Source of the DNA: Pseudoxanthomonas jiangsuensis
GTDB lineage: Bacteria > Pseudomonadota > Gammaproteobacteria > Xanthomonadales > Xanthomonadaceae
Direction of reading: 5' to 3'
Assembly: GCF_010093185.1 (NCBI RefSeq)
Contig: NZ_PDWL01000014.1
Span: forward strand, 45,522 to 109,521
DNA length: 64,000 nucleotides
The position numbers and the translations under genes are program-made. Positions 1 to 11,021 of this stretch are shown here, one piece after another. The notes under the pieces are model-generated. The model was not told where the DNA came from. It did not search any database and saw only the letters and a list, made by a program, of their open reading frames with translations. Every line of letters begins with the position of its first letter. Position 1 is the stretch's first letter.

Positions 1-46
1 ATGCGCAAGCCGCGGCCCCGCGGGCACTGTGCCTAGAATGCCGGCC

Positions 47-775
47 ATGCCGACCGCGCCCGCCCGCTCCGCCCCCGCTCCCGCGCGCATGCGCCGGCGG
101 ATGGCGCCCGCCGTGCTGGCCGCGCTGCTGGCGTCGGCGCCGCTGGCCGCCGCACCGGCGCGCTACGAACTCGACCCGGTCCACACCCGGGTGCTGTTCG
201 CGATCTCGCATGCCGGCTATTCGCAGGCGCTGGGCACGGTATCGGGCAGCACCGGGATCCTGGAGTTCGACCCGCAGGACTGGAGCGGTGCGCGCCTGGA
301 CGTGAGCGTGCCCCTGCAGCGCCTGGACCTGGGCGACGCGGACTGGAACCGCGCCGCGCTGGCGCGCAACCTGCTCGACGGCGAGCGCTGGCCGCAGGCG
401 CGCTTTGTCTCCAGCCGGATCGAACCGCTGGGCCAGGACCGCTTCATCGTCCATGGCCGGCTGAGCCTGCATGGCATCACCCGCGAGCTGCCGCTGGAGG
501 TGACCTTCAATGCCCTGCGCCGGCATCCGCTGCCGCCGTTCCGGCGCACCGCCGGGTTCTCGGCCACCGCCAGCCTCAGCCGCCGGGACTTTGGCATCGA
601 CGCCTGGCCGTCGGTGATCGGCGACCAGGTCGAGCTGCGGATCGAGGCCGAGGCGGTGCGCACCCACGACGATTTCCCGGATCCGGGCGAAGCCGACCCA
701 GAAGCGGCGGCCATCCCCGATCCCGCATCCACGCCCGCATCCCAGCCCGACCGCCAGGAGTCCACCCCGCCATGA
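47..775 (+). CDS. YceI-family secreted protein (first copy)
   Basis: YceI-like proteins are periplasmic lipocalin-fold proteins that bind polyisoprenoids such as quinone-type lipids. A signal peptide is visible (MRRRMAPAVLAALLAS, ending near AAA), followed by the family opening YELDPVHTRVLF and the typical LHGITRELPLEVTF strand. A Pro/Ala/Asp-rich tail of about 35 residues follows the domain. I chose ATG 47 because a TAGAAT box (34-39) lies 7 bases upstream, which fits a leaderless mRNA. GTG 29, ATG 38 and ATG 89 are alternatives; ATG 89 would start exactly at the signal peptide. The stop overlaps the cytochrome b561 start (ATGA), so the three genes form one operon. Family certain, start uncertain. 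Confidence 0.88.
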   Translation: MPTAPARSAPAPARMRRRMAPAVLAALLASAPLAAAPARYELDPVHTRVLFAISHAGYSQALGTVSGSTGILEFDPQDWSGARLDVSVPLQRLDLGDADWNRAALARNLLDGERWPQARFVSSRIEPLGQDRFIVHGRLSLHGITRELPLEVTFNALRRHPLPPFRRTAGFSATASLSRRDFGIDAWPSVIGDQVELRIEAEAVRTHDDFPDPGEADPEAAAIPDPASTPASQPDRQESTPP

Positions 776-1353
776 GCCTGAAGAATCCCGCCGACCGCTG
801 GGGCGGCGTCAGCCAGCTGCTGCACTGGACCATCGCGGCCCTGATCCTGTCCATCGGCGCGGTCGGCCTGGTGATGGGCGAACTGCCGCGCTCGCCGAAA
901 TACTTCTGGGTCTACACCGCGCACAAGTCGCTGGGGCTGACCGTGCTGGCGCTGGTGCTGGTGCGGATCGGCTGGCGCCTGTACGCCGGCGCGCCGCGGC
1001 CGGTGCCGGGCACGCCGCGCTGGCAGGAGCGGATCGCCGCGCTCACCCACGGCGCGATCTACCTGCTGATCCTGGCCATGCCGCTGTCGGGCTGGCTGTA
1101 CGACTCGGCCAGCGGCCTGCGCCCGTTCCGCTGGTTCGGCCTGGCCGAGGTGCCCAAGCTCGCCGCGCCGGACGAGGCGATCGCCGGCGCCGCCCACGGC
1201 GCCCACGAATGGCTGTTCTGGCTGCTGATCGCGCTGGTGCTGGCGCACGCCGGCGCCGCGCTCTACCACCACTTCGTCCAGCGCGACGCGACCCTGGCAC
1301 GCATGCTGCCGCGCGGCTGGCTGTCCCCTTCCCCCCGTGAGGATTCCCCGTGA
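772..1353 (+). CDS. Cytochrome b561 (YceJ-like), inner-membrane b-type haem protein
   Basis: Four-helix di-haem cytochrome b561 of the prokaryotic type, expected to pass electrons between membrane quinones and periplasmic partners. Four hydrophobic helices are visible (about residues 18-36, 50-70, 93-110, 145-165), carrying candidate haem-ligand histidines (H18 in LLHWT, H51 in TAHKS, H93 and H145/H159). Its length (193 aa) is normal for the family. It starts by ATGA overlap with the upstream YceI gene and ends by GTGA overlap with a second YceI gene. E. coli also pairs yceJ and yceI, so the cytochrome probably works with these lipid-binding proteins in quinone handling; that part is inference. 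Confidence 0.92.
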   Translation: MSLKNPADRWGGVSQLLHWTIAALILSIGAVGLVMGELPRSPKYFWVYTAHKSLGLTVLALVLVRIGWRLYAGAPRPVPGTPRWQERIAALTHGAIYLLILAMPLSGWLYDSASGLRPFRWFGLAEVPKLAAPDEAIAGAAHGAHEWLFWLLIALVLAHAGAALYHHFVQRDATLARMLPRGWLSPSPREDSP

Positions 1354-1919
1354 CGATCAAGCTGACCACGCCCGCGGCCGTCGCCGCCTCCCTGGCCGCT
1401 TTGCTCGCGACCGCCGCGCCGGCGGCCGCCGCCGACTACGCCCAGGCCGCCGGCTCGACCCTGGCCTTCGCCAGCCGCTACGACGGCGAGCTGTTCACCG
1501 GCCGCTTCGACCGCTTCGACACCAGGCTCAGCTTCGACCCGGCCAAGCCGGAAGCCGGCACCCTGGACGTGACCATCGGCCTGGCCAGCGCCGTCACCGG
1601 CAATGCCGACCGCGACTCGACCCTGAAGACCGCCGACTTCTTCGACATCGGCAAGTACGCCCAGGCGCGCTACAGCGCCAAGGGTTTCCGCAAGCTGGCC
1701 GACGGCCAGTACGCGGCCGACGGCACCCTGGAGCTGCGTGGCGTGCGCAAGCCGGTGACCCTGACCTTCAGCTGGACCGACGGCGCCCAGCCGGTGCTGG
1801 CCGGCAAGGCGGTGGTCAAGCGCCTGGACTTCGGCGTCGGCGGCGGCGACTGGGCCGACACCGACACCATTCCGGACGCGGTGAACATCAGCACCCGGGT
1901 GGTGCTGAAGCCGCTGTAA
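1350..1919 (+). CDS. YceI-family secreted protein (second copy)
   Basis: Second YceI-type polyisoprenoid-binding protein, 189 aa. The GTG start overlaps the cytochrome b561 stop (GTGA). The signal peptide runs to about residue 27 ([12 protein letters not shown]), then the lipocalin-like domain with STLAFASRYDGELFTGRF and ELRGVRKPVTLTF near the C-terminus. It is clearly diverged from the first copy, so the two probably bind different ligands or serve different partners rather than being a recent duplication. It is the last gene of the three-gene operon; the next gene is convergent, 10 bases away. Confidence 0.9.
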   Translation: MTIKLTTPAAVAASLAALLATAAPAAAADYAQAAGSTLAFASRYDGELFTGRFDRFDTRLSFDPAKPEAGTLDVTIGLASAVTGNADRDSTLKTADFFDIGKYAQARYSAKGFRKLADGQYAADGTLELRGVRKPVTLTFSWTDGAQPVLAGKAVVKRLDFGVGGGDWADTDTIPDAVNISTRVVLKPL

Positions 1920-1929
1920 GCAAGGCTGG

Positions 1930-2382
1930 CTACAGCGACGGGCGTGGCAGGACGAAGCAGCCCGTCCGCCCGTCGGAGGCGCGCAGGCAGGCGCGCTCGC
2001 CCCCGGCGGTGAAGCCGAAGACCGCGCCGTCCGCGGCCACGATCACCGCCTCCCAGGTGCTGTCGGCATGACCCAGGCGCAGCAGCGTCGGCGGCGGCGG
2101 TTCGTCGAGGAAGGCCTCGCCCGCCGCCGCGGCCAGGATCCGGCGGATGTTGGCCAGGTCGCGGTCGGCGGTGGTGCTGGTCAAGGCCTTGAGCAGCACC
2201 ACCCGCTCGATCGCGGCCGCGTCCAGCACTTCGCCCACCGTGCGCCCGACCCAGGCGGGCCCGGCGTTGGCCGACGTCGCCTTGGCCAGGTCGACGTCGC
2301 CCGCGGCAGCGGCAGGCCCGGCGACCCAGCCGCCCAGCGCCGCCAGCAGAGGCCAGCCGGCACCCACGCCGATCCCGTTCAT
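1930..2382 (-). CDS. Small secreted protein of unknown function
   Basis: 150-aa protein with a hydrophobic N-terminus that looks like a signal peptide (GAGWPLLAALGGWVAGPAAAAG). The mature part is acidic and Ala/Leu-rich, with TSTTADRDLANIRRIL in the middle and two cysteines near the end (ACLRA and GCFVL, ten residues apart) that could form a disulfide in the periplasm. I do not recognise a family. Its start overlaps the stop of the upstream glutaredoxin-like gene by ATGA, so the two are co-translated; a thiol-redox link is conceivable but not shown. Confidence 0.72.
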   Translation of the reverse strand: MNGIGVGAGWPLLAALGGWVAGPAAAAGDVDLAKATSANAGPAWVGRTVGEVLDAAAIERVVLLKALTSTTADRDLANIRRILAAAAGEAFLDEPPPPTLLRLGHADSTWEAVIVAADGAVFGFTAGGERACLRASDGRTGCFVLPRPSL

Positions 2383-2621
2383 GCCGGCTCCCTGCGCGCC
2401 AGCCACTGGCGCACCGCCTCGGCCGCGAACGGCCAGTCCAGCTCTTCGCCGCTGCGGACATCGCGCAGCACCGGCACGCGCACGCCGTAGCGCGCCTCCA
2501 ACGCCGCATCGTCGTCGATGAACACGCTTTCCGGCTCCGGCAGGCGCGCCTGCGCCAGCACTTCCAGGGCCAGGTCGCAGAGGTGGCAGTCGTCGCGCTG
2601 GTAGAGGAGGTATCGCGGCAT
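2379..2621 (-). CDS. Glutaredoxin-like protein (DUF836 type)
   Basis: 80-aa thioredoxin-fold protein. The N-terminus [20 protein letters not shown] has the C-H-L-C redox motif (residues 12-15) right after the first strand, and VPVLRD (residues 50-55) supplies the cis-proline loop of glutaredoxins. Members of this group are small cytoplasmic thiol-disulfide proteins without a defined substrate. Divergent from sdaA with about 160 bases between them, and translationally coupled to the secreted protein downstream. Confidence 0.87.
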   Translation of the reverse strand: MPRYLLYQRDDCHLCDLALEVLAQARLPEPESVFIDDDAALEARYGVRVPVLRDVRSGEELDWPFAAEAVRQWLARREPA

Positions 2622-2730
2622 GCGGGTTTCCCGGGATTCTTCGGACGGCGGGAAGGTAGCCCATGGGGCGCCGATCGCGCAGCCCGGCCGTCGCCGGCGG
2701 CGAACACCCGCCCCGCAGCGCGTCATGCGC

Positions 2731-2754
2731 GGTTGCGCACGCAACCAATACAAT
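2731..2754 (+). promoter_or_regulatory. Palindrome next to a -10 box upstream of sdaA
   Basis: A perfect inverted repeat GGTTGCG-CA-CGCAACC (2731-2746) sits two bases upstream of TACAAT (2749-2754), a good -10 box. The first codon of sdaA is 30 bases further on. No good -35 is visible at the right distance, which fits a promoter controlled through the palindrome. The binding protein is unknown. Confidence 0.5.
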
Positions 2755-2784
2755 CGCGCGCACACCCGCCCCGCAACACCGCCG

Positions 2785-4167
<1,383 letters not shown>

Positions 4168-4340
4168 AGGCCGGGCTGCCCGGCTCAAGTCGCTGCCGCG
4201 GCCGCCGTTACCGGTCTTGAAGGTTTCAGCAAGAACCAACGGGAACCGGGGGGATCTCGATCGACGCTCCGTCCGCCATCCGCCGCCGGCAGGAGGCCGC
4301 GGGCCCAGGCATCCGCCGTGCCGCACGACGCGCGGCCCTC

Positions 4341-7300
4341 GTGCTGCTGGCCGCACTGGCCGGCCTGGCGCCGGGCGCGCACGCCCTGGATGCGGACAAG
4401 CCGTTCCGCGACTACGTGGCCGACAGCTGGGGCGTGGAGCAGGGCCTGCCGCAGATCAGCGTGCTGTCGATCACCCAGGACCCGGCCGGCTACCTCTGGT
4501 TCGGCACCCAGGGTGGGCTGGCGCGGTTCGATGGCGCGCGCTTCTTCCGCTATACCCAGAACGACGCCAGCGAGCTGGGCAGCCATGTCCAGGCCCTGCT
4601 GACCGATGCGACCGGGCGGCTCTGGGTGGGCACCTCGCAGGGCCTGCTGGTGTTGGAGAACGGCCGCTTCCAGCGGGTCCTGCCGGCCGCCACCGCCGAT
4701 GCGCAGGCCGCGGGTTTCCCGATCCGCGCCCTGGCCCTGGATGCGGGGCGGATCCTGGCGGCCGGCCCGGACGGCGTGTACGTCGCCGAGGGCGGACGGC
4801 TGCGGCCGCTGCATCCGCTGCCCGGCCCCGCCCTGAGCCTGTTGCCGCGTGCCGATGGCCTGTGGATCGGCAGCGTCGGCCGGGTATTCCGGGCCGGCGC
4901 CGCCGGCGTGGACGCCCACCCCTTGCCGGCCGGTGCCGAGTCCGCCCAGGTCACCGCCCTGGCCGCACGCGGCGACGGCCTGTGGGCCGGCAGCAGCCAG
5001 GGCCTGTTCCACCGTGAAGGCGGCGGATGGCGGATGGCGGGTTCCGGTCCCGATGCCGGCGCACCGGTCGAGGCCCTGCGTGCCGACCGCGACGGCAACC
5101 TGTGGGTGGCCACCCCGCAGCACCTCGAACGCCTGCGCCCGGGCCGGCCGGCCGAGCGCATCCAGGGCGCGCCGGGCAGCAACGCGATCCGCGCGATCTT
5201 CGAGGACCGCGACGGCAGCCTGTGGCTGGGCAGCATGGTCGACGGCGTCACCCGCCTATGGAACGGCTGGACCCGCCGCCTCGGCCAGGCAGAAGGGCTG
5301 GGCAATCCGCTGCTGTGGTCGATCGCCCCGGCGCCGGACGGCAGCATCTGGGTCGGCGGCAGCGACGGGGTCGATGCCTGGAGCGGCGACCGCTTCCAGC
5401 GCCGCGTCGGCGGCGCCGAACTGCCGCACCCGGAGGCCTACAGCCTGCTGGTCGAAGCCGGCCAGGCCTGGATCGGCACCCGCTCCGGGGTGGCGGTGCT
5501 GCGCCAGGGCCGGGTGGAGATCCCGGAAGTCCTCGCCCCGCTGCGCGAGGCCCAGGTCAACGGCATCGTCCGCGACCGCGAGGGACGGCTGTGGTTCGCC
5601 ACCACCGCCGGGCTGTTCATGCTGCCGCCCAGCGGCGGGCTGGTGCGCTACGCCGAGCGGGAAGGCCTGGCCGATCCGCGTGTGCGCCTGGTCCACCAGA
5701 CCCGCGACGGCCGCCTGCTACTGGGCACCTACCGCGGCCTGTACGAATGGCGCGACGGCCGCATCCTGCCCCTGGGCCGGCAGACCGGCCTGGCCGACGA
5801 CACCATGATCAGCGCCTTCCTGGAGCTGGACGACGGCCGCTGGGTGGCCGGCAGCACCAGCGGCGAGGACCTGCGCGTGTACGACGGCCAGCGCTGGCAC
5901 CGCATCGGCCGCACCCAGGACCTGCCGGCGAACGTGGCCTTCTTCCTGGCCCAGACCGGGGGCGAGCTGTGGGTGGCCGGCATGCGCGGGGTCTACCGCC
6001 TGCCGATGGCCGAGCTGGACCGGGTCCTGGCCGACCCTTCCCACCGCGTGGCCGCGGCGATGGTGATCAACTCCGGCGCCGACCGCCCCGGCGGCCAGCT
6101 AGACAAGTGCTGCAACGGCGCCGGCAACAGCCGAGGCCTGCTGCGCGACGGCCGGCTGTGGCTGCCCACGCGCGACGGCGCCCTGCTGGTGGACACCACC
6201 CTGCCGGACACCACCGCGCCGGCACCGGATGTTCGGATCGAACGCCTGCAGGCCCAGGGCCGCTGGATGGTCCCGCGCCGCGACGCCCCGCTGCAGGTGC
6301 CGCTAGGCGCGCGCGACCTGAAGTTCGACTTCACCGTGCCGGCCTTCCAGCCCCTGCGCGCGCCGCAGCTGCGCTACCGCCTGACCGGCTACGAGCAGGG
6401 CTGGCGCGAACTCGACGACCCGGCCCTGCGCACCGCCACCTATACCAACCTGCCGCCGGGCCGCTACGCCTTCGAAGTGGCCGACTTCGCCCGCGCCAAG
6501 CCTCTGGCCAGCGCCGCCCGGGTCGAACTCGAGATCCCGCCGCGCCTGCACGAAACCCCCGGCTTCCGCCTGCTCCTGCTGATCCTGGCCGGCGGCGTGC
6601 CCTGGCTGGGCTATCTTTGGCTGCAGAGCCGCCACGCCCGCCAGCGCAACCGGCTCGAACGCCTGGTGCAGGAGCGCACCCGCGACCTGCAGGCCGCCAA
6701 CGCCCGGCTGGAGGCGATCAGCTTCACAGACCCGCTGACCGGCCTGCACAACCGCCGCTACCTCGCCCGCCAGGTCCCCGCCGACCTGTCCTTCTACGAG
6801 CGCGATCCGGCCTTCCGCGCCGGCGACGAAGCGGTGGTGTTCGCGCTGCTCGACGTGGACCACTTCAAGGCGATCAACGACACCTACGGCCATGCCGCCG
6901 GCGACCGCGTGCTGGAACAGTTCGGCGAGGTGCTGGGCGAGCTGGTGCGCAAGGGCGATTACGTCGCCCGCTGGGGCGGCGAGGAGTTCCTGCTGGTGTT
7001 CCGCCCTTGCCCGCGGAACGGTCTGGCCGCGATCGGACAGCGCCTGTGCGAGCGGATCGCCGCGCACGCCTTCGACCTGGGCAACGGCATGAGCCACCGC
7101 CTGACCGTCTCCATCGGGCTGATCGAATGCCCGGTCTTCCGCCGGACCCCGCACCTGCTGGGCTGGGAGCAACTGGTCACCCTCGCCGACCGCGCCCTGT
7201 ACCGGGCCAAGGCCTCCGGCCGCAACGCCTGGTTCGCCTACCGCCCGGTCCCTGGCTGCGAACCCGCACCCGATGCGCCGGTCCTCGATGGCGACCCCTG

Positions 7301-7367
7301 GTGGCTGGTGGAAAGCGGCAGCCTGGAGATGTTCGGGCGCGATGGGGCGGTGGACGTCGCTTCGTAG
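4341..7367 (+). CDS. Diguanylate cyclase with periplasmic propeller sensor (reg_prop / Y_Y_Y / GGDEF)
   Basis: Predicted one-component sensor making cyclic di-GMP. Order: signal peptide (ending PGAHA), about a dozen two-component-regulator propeller repeats ([31 protein letters not shown] and others, residues ~25-610), a Y_Y_Y domain (~640-720), one membrane helix (~745-770), a short coiled coil, and a GGDEF domain with intact GGEEF at residues 879-883. No RxxD inhibitory site is obvious just before it. GTG 4341 is the only ATG/GTG/TTG start after the in-frame stop at 4218-4220, but it leaves a signal peptide without a basic n-region. The frame upstream encodes [14 protein letters not shown], so translation probably begins at ATC 4260 or ATC 4311 (AGGAGG at 4291-4296). 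Confidence 0.93.
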   Translation: MLLAALAGLAPGAHALDADKPFRDYVADSWGVEQGLPQISVLSITQDPAGYLWFGTQGGLARFDGARFFRYTQNDASELGSHVQALLTDATGRLWVGTSQGLLVLENGRFQRVLPAATADAQAAGFPIRALALDAGRILAAGPDGVYVAEGGRLRPLHPLPGPALSLLPRADGLWIGSVGRVFRAGAAGVDAHPLPAGAESAQVTALAARGDGLWAGSSQGLFHREGGGWRMAGSGPDAGAPVEALRADRDGNLWVATPQHLERLRPGRPAERIQGAPGSNAIRAIFEDRDGSLWLGSMVDGVTRLWNGWTRRLGQAEGLGNPLLWSIAPAPDGSIWVGGSDGVDAWSGDRFQRRVGGAELPHPEAYSLLVEAGQAWIGTRSGVAVLRQGRVEIPEVLAPLREAQVNGIVRDREGRLWFATTAGLFMLPPSGGLVRYAEREGLADPRVRLVHQTRDGRLLLGTYRGLYEWRDGRILPLGRQTGLADDTMISAFLELDDGRWVAGSTSGEDLRVYDGQRWHRIGRTQDLPANVAFFLAQTGGELWVAGMRGVYRLPMAELDRVLADPSHRVAAAMVINSGADRPGGQLDKCCNGAGNSRGLLRDGRLWLPTRDGALLVDTTLPDTTAPAPDVRIERLQAQGRWMVPRRDAPLQVPLGARDLKFDFTVPAFQPLRAPQLRYRLTGYEQGWRELDDPALRTATYTNLPPGRYAFEVADFARAKPLASAARVELEIPPRLHETPGFRLLLLILAGGVPWLGYLWLQSRHARQRNRLERLVQERTRDLQAANARLEAISFTDPLTGLHNRRYLARQVPADLSFYERDPAFRAGDEAVVFALLDVDHFKAINDTYGHAAGDRVLEQFGEVLGELVRKGDYVARWGGEEFLLVFRPCPRNGLAAIGQRLCERIAAHAFDLGNGMSHRLTVSIGLIECPVFRRTPHLLGWEQLVTLADRALYRAKASGRNAWFAYRPVPGCEPAPDAPVLDGDPWWLVESGSLEMFGRDGAVDVAS

Positions 7368-7457
7368 GAGCCGATCTGACAGCCGCAACCGCAAAAGCAT
7401 GAGGTTGCGCCGGCTTCGGAGGGAGTCCGCCGTCGAAATGACCGGACAGCGCCAGAC

Positions 7458-8588
7458 TCAGCCCGCCGCGATCCTCAGCACGTCGTCCAGCAAAGCCGCC
7501 GCGGTGACTTCCGCGCCCGCGCCCGGCCCTTGGATCAGCAACGGCTGCGCACGGTAGCGGTCGCTGCGGATCGCCACCCGGTTGTCGGTGCCTGCGCCAC
7601 CGCAGAGCGCATGCCCCGCCGGCAGCACCCGCAGCCCGACCTCCGCGCCCTGCGGATCGAAACGGCCGACGAAACGCAGGCTGCCGCCCACCGCGCGCGC
7701 CTCCGCCAGGCGCGTCGCCAGCGGCGCATCCAGCAACGGCAACGCCTCGCGCACCGCGCCGGCCGAGGCCGCCGCCAGCGCCTCCGGCACCAGCGAATCC
7801 ACCCGCACCTGGCGCCCGTCCAGGGCCAGGCCCGCCGCCCGCGCCAGGATCAGCAGCTTGCGCCGCACGTCCTCGCCGGACAGGTCGATGCACGGGTCCG
7901 GCTCGGTGTAGCCGGCGTCGAGCGCCTGCGCCACCAGCGCCGAGAACGGCCGCGCCCCGTCGTAATGGTTGAACAGCCAGGCCAGCGAACCGGAGAGCAC
8001 GCCTTCCACCGCCTCGATCCGGTCGCCGCCGGCGACCAGCGCACGCAGGCTGCGCAGCACCGGCAGGCCGGCGCCGACCGTGGCGGCGTCGCCGTACTGC
8101 GCCCCGGTGTCGGCCTGCGCCTCGCAGATCGCCTGCGAGCGTGCCAGCAGCCCGCCATGGCCGAGCTTGTTGGCGGTCACCACGTTCACCCCGCGCGCCA
8201 GCCATTCCGGGTGCCAGTTGGCGACCAGCTCGCTGGCGGTGGCGTCGACTACGATCCCGCCGGCGCGCAGCGCCTCGGCCTCGGCCCAGCCCTGCAGCTC
8301 GGCCTCGCGCCGCGGCGCGGCATTGGCCCGCGCCAGCGCCGCCTGCGGATCGGCCACGTCGCCCAGCACCGTGCGCGAATTGGCCAGCCACACGATCCGC
8401 GGCAGGGCCACGCCGCGTTCCTGCAGCATCCGGTAGCGGGCCAGAAAGGCCGCGCCGACCGTGCCGGTGCCCAGCAGGGCCAGCCGCCGCGCCGCCACCG
8501 GATTGCCGGCCTTGCGCGCGCCGGCGGCGCGCGGCCGCTCGATGCGCGGCCGGCCGGCCAGCGGACCGGAGCCGGCGACCGCGCTCAC
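7458..8588 (-). CDS. hom: Homoserine dehydrogenase
   Basis: NAD(P)H-dependent reduction of aspartate semialdehyde to homoserine, feeding methionine and threonine synthesis. The Rossmann motif LGTGTVG is at residues 39-45, VTANKLGHGG in the middle, and the catalytic-domain signature GVLSGSLAWLFN follows. At 376 aa it has no C-terminal ACT domain, unlike the ~430-aa stand-alone enzymes, so feedback control may act elsewhere. The GTG start overlaps the metB stop (GTGA), placing it third in the SAM-riboswitch operon. It could be described as the dehydrogenase half of the aspartokinase/homoserine dehydrogenase family. A weak 6-bp inverted repeat (7385-7408) lies after the stop. Confidence 0.95.
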   Translation of the reverse strand: MSAVAGSGPLAGRPRIERPRAAGARKAGNPVAARRLALLGTGTVGAAFLARYRMLQERGVALPRIVWLANSRTVLGDVADPQAALARANAAPRREAELQGWAEAEALRAGGIVVDATASELVANWHPEWLARGVNVVTANKLGHGGLLARSQAICEAQADTGAQYGDAATVGAGLPVLRSLRALVAGGDRIEAVEGVLSGSLAWLFNHYDGARPFSALVAQALDAGYTEPDPCIDLSGEDVRRKLLILARAAGLALDGRQVRVDSLVPEALAAASAGAVREALPLLDAPLATRLAEARAVGGSLRFVGRFDPQGAEVGLRVLPAGHALCGGAGTDNRVAIRSDRYRAQPLLIQGPGAGAEVTAAALLDDVLRIAAG

Positions 8589-9793
8589 GCCTCCACCCGT
8601 TCCGGTGCGGCGGCCGCGGCGCGCTCGGCCGCCAGCAGGGCGCCGGCGACGTCGGCGATCAGGTCCTCGCTGGCCTCGATCCCGATCGACAGCCGCAACA
8701 GGCCGTCGGAAATGCCGGCCTTGGCCCGCGCCTCCGGACTCATCGCCGCGTGGGTCATGGTCGCCGGATGCGCGACCAGGCTCTCCACCCCGCCCAGCGA
8801 CTCGGCCAGGGTGAACCAGCGCAGCGTATCGACGAAGGCGCGCACCGCCGCCAGCCCGCCCTTGAGCTCGAAGCTGAGCATCGCGCCGAAGCCGGACTGC
8901 TGGCTGGCCGCCAGGGCATGCCCGGGGTGCGAGGCCAGGCCGGGGAAGTAGACCTTCTCCACCGCCGCGTGGCCGTCGAGCAGGGCGGCGATCGCGGCCG
9001 CGTTCTCCTGGTGCACGCGCATGCGCGCGTCCAGGGTGCGCAGGCCGCGCAGGGTCAGGAAGCTGTCGAACGGCGAGCCGGTCAGGCCCAGCGCGTTCGC
9101 CCACCAGGTCAGCTGCTGGTGCAGCTCCGGGTCGCGCGCGACCACCGCGCCGCCGACCACGTCACTGTGGCCGTTGACGTACTTGGTGGTCGAATGCACC
9201 ACCAGGTCGGCGCCGAACGCCAGCGGCTTCTGCAGGGCCGGCGACAGGAAGGTGTTGTCCACCACCACCAGCGCACCGGCGCGGTGCGCCGCGTCGATCA
9301 CCGCGCGCAGGTCGGTCACCCGCAGCAGGGGGTTGGACGGGGTTTCCACCAGCACCAGCTTGGGCGAACGGCCCAGGGCGTCGGCCAGCGAGCGCGGGTC
9401 GGTCAGGTCGGCGGTGATCAGCTCGAAGTGGCCCTTGGCCGCCAGCGCGTTGAACAGCCGCCAGCTGCCGCCGTAGGCGTCGTGCGGCACCACCAGGCGC
9501 TCGCCCGGCTGCAGCAGGGCGTTGAGCACCAGGTTGATCGCGCCCATGCCGGTGGCGGTGACCACGCCGCCGGCGCCCCCTTCCAGTTCGGCCAGCGCCT
9601 CGCCCAGCAGGTCGCGGGTCGGGTTGCCGCTGCGGGTGTAGTCGTACTGGCGCTTGTTGCCGAAGCCGTCGAAGCTGAAGTTGCTCGACAGCACGATCGG
9701 CGGGGTGACCGCGCCGTATGCGGTGTCGTGGTCGATCCCGGCGCGCACGGCGGCGGTGGCGGGGCGGCAGGTCTTGGGGTCGTTCTGGCTCAT
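8585..9793 (-). CDS. metB: Cystathionine gamma-synthase / O-acyl-homoserine sulfhydrylase family (PLP)
   Basis: Cys/Met-metabolism PLP enzyme of 402 aa. The PLP-binding lysine is K204 in HSTTKYVNGHSD; YDYTRSGNPTR (50-60) and ETPSNP (150-155) are further family motifs. Expected to condense the activated homoserine made by MetX with cysteine to give cystathionine; direct sulfhydrylation or gamma-lyase activity cannot be excluded from sequence. It sits between metX (4-base overlap at its start) and hom (GTGA at its end), which makes a methionine role firm. Confidence 0.94.
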   Translation of the reverse strand: MSQNDPKTCRPATAAVRAGIDHDTAYGAVTPPIVLSSNFSFDGFGNKRQYDYTRSGNPTRDLLGEALAELEGGAGGVVTATGMGAINLVLNALLQPGERLVVPHDAYGGSWRLFNALAAKGHFELITADLTDPRSLADALGRSPKLVLVETPSNPLLRVTDLRAVIDAAHRAGALVVVDNTFLSPALQKPLAFGADLVVHSTTKYVNGHSDVVGGAVVARDPELHQQLTWWANALGLTGSPFDSFLTLRGLRTLDARMRVHQENAAAIAALLDGHAAVEKVYFPGLASHPGHALAASQQSGFGAMLSFELKGGLAAVRAFVDTLRWFTLAESLGGVESLVAHPATMTHAAMSPEARAKAGISDGLLRLSIGIEASEDLIADVAGALLAAERAAAAAPERVEA

Positions 9794-10827
9794 GCGGCGG
9801 TTCCTTGGCCGCGCAGGACGGCGGCGAGAATGAGGTCGATGCGGTCGGTTTCTTTCAGGAAGGCGTCATGGCCGTAGGGTGAGCGCAGCACGCGCAGCTG
9901 GCCGCGCCCGGCCAGGCCCTCCACCAGCGACACCGAGTCGGACAGCGGCACCAGGCGGTCGCCCTCCACCGCGACCACGGTCACCGGCACCGGCACGCTG
10001 GCCGGGTCCAGGCGGTGCAGGTCGATGGATTCGGACAGGCGCAGGAAGGCGGTGACCGGGGTGCGCGCCACGTACTGCGCGCCGGCCGCGTCCAGGTAGT
10101 CCTCGGCGGCGCAGCGCACTCGGCCGTTGACGATCTCCGGGGCGGCGTCGAAGCGTTCGCCGAACTCCTCCGGGGTGCGGTAGCTGAGCATCGCGAACTG
10201 CCGCGCCAGGGCCAGGCCCGGCACGTCGGCGCACTGCATCTGGCCCAGCGCGACCGCACGCCTTTGCAGCGCGCGCCAGGCGCTGGCGTAGGGATGCGGA
10301 CGGTGCACGCCGCTGACCGCGACCAGCCTCTGCAGCCTTCCCGGGTGGCGGGCGGCGAACTGCAGGCCGACCATAGAACCGTAGGAATAGCCGACGAAGG
10401 CCTGCAGCCGTTCGATTTCCAGTGCATCGAGCAGCAGGGCGATCGCGTCGGCCTGGTCGGCGGTGTCGATCGGCGCATCCAGGCGGCCATCGGCGCCGAC
10501 GTAGTCGAACGCCAGCACCCGCACCACGGCCGGGTCCAGCGCGCGGCCGGCGGCGACCAGGGCATTGGCCCAGCCCGATTCCGGGAACGTCGCGCTGGCC
10601 GAGGCGTGCCGATGGGCGGAGATGCCGCCGGCGATGAACACCACCGGGCCGTCGCCCTGGCCCTGCAGTTCGTAGCGCAGCACCACCTGGCGCACGCCGG
10701 CGTGGCGCATCGGCAAGGCCACCGCGATTTCGCCGCGCTGCGCGGACGGCGCGGCGCGGCCGGCGTGCGGCTCGCTACAGGAAGGCTCGACGGAGTCGGG
10801 ATGCGGGGCGGTGTTCACGAGGCTCAT
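9790..10827 (-). CDS. metX: Homoserine O-acyltransferase, MetX family
   Basis: Alpha/beta-hydrolase-fold enzyme that activates homoserine, the first committed step to methionine. Catalytic triad visible: Ser148 in GYSYGS, Asp290 in EGDRLVP and His320 in YGHDAF. At 345 aa it is near the usual length. Xanthomonadaceae MetX members are reported to use succinyl-CoA (MetXS type) rather than acetyl-CoA; which one applies here cannot be read with certainty. First gene of metX-metB-hom, preceded by a SAM-I riboswitch. A GC hairpin directly abuts the ATG (GGCGG...CCGCC), covering the ribosome-binding region. Confidence 0.94.
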   Translation of the reverse strand: MSLVNTAPHPDSVEPSCSEPHAGRAAPSAQRGEIAVALPMRHAGVRQVVLRYELQGQGDGPVVFIAGGISAHRHASASATFPESGWANALVAAGRALDPAVVRVLAFDYVGADGRLDAPIDTADQADAIALLLDALEIERLQAFVGYSYGSMVGLQFAARHPGRLQRLVAVSGVHRPHPYASAWRALQRRAVALGQMQCADVPGLALARQFAMLSYRTPEEFGERFDAAPEIVNGRVRCAAEDYLDAAGAQYVARTPVTAFLRLSESIDLHRLDPASVPVPVTVVAVEGDRLVPLSDSVSLVEGLAGRGQLRVLRSPYGHDAFLKETDRIDLILAAVLRGQGTAA

Positions 10828-10899
10828 GGCGGGTTCCGGGGAAAACCGCCATCGAGCCTTCGCGGGGCCCGCGTTCGCCGTGCATGCCGCACGCGACGA

Positions 10900-11015
10900 A
10901 CCATCTTCCGGCGGACGCGTGGTCCCCCGCAGGATTTGGCACCTACGCGAACGCTTGCGCGATTCGCGGGCTGCCCCGGCATCAAAGGGCCTGTCCCTCC
11001 GCCGGTCTCGATGGC
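10900..11015 (-). promoter_or_regulatory. SAM-I (S-box) riboswitch controlling metX-metB-hom
   Basis: Read on the minus strand, this leader carries the SAM-I core in order: CGGAGGGACAGGCCC, TTTGATGCCGGGGCAGCC, a P3 stem (GCGAA...TTCGC), GTAGGTGCCAAATCCTGC, a P4 stem, and GGAAGATGG. P1 closes by pairing CCATC (11014-11010) with GATGG (10905-10901). These are the near-invariant SAM-I positions. No run of U follows, so an intrinsic terminator is not evident; a hairpin over the metX start suggests translational control. Binding of S-adenosylmethionine should shut off methionine synthesis. Confidence 0.93.
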
Positions 11016-11021
11016 CGGCAC

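Noticed and set aside
4168..4340. Possible cyclic-di-GMP (GEMM) riboswitch before the diguanylate cyclase
   Set aside because: The gap has a few GC-rich stems but none of the conserved GEMM core segments could be found by eye.
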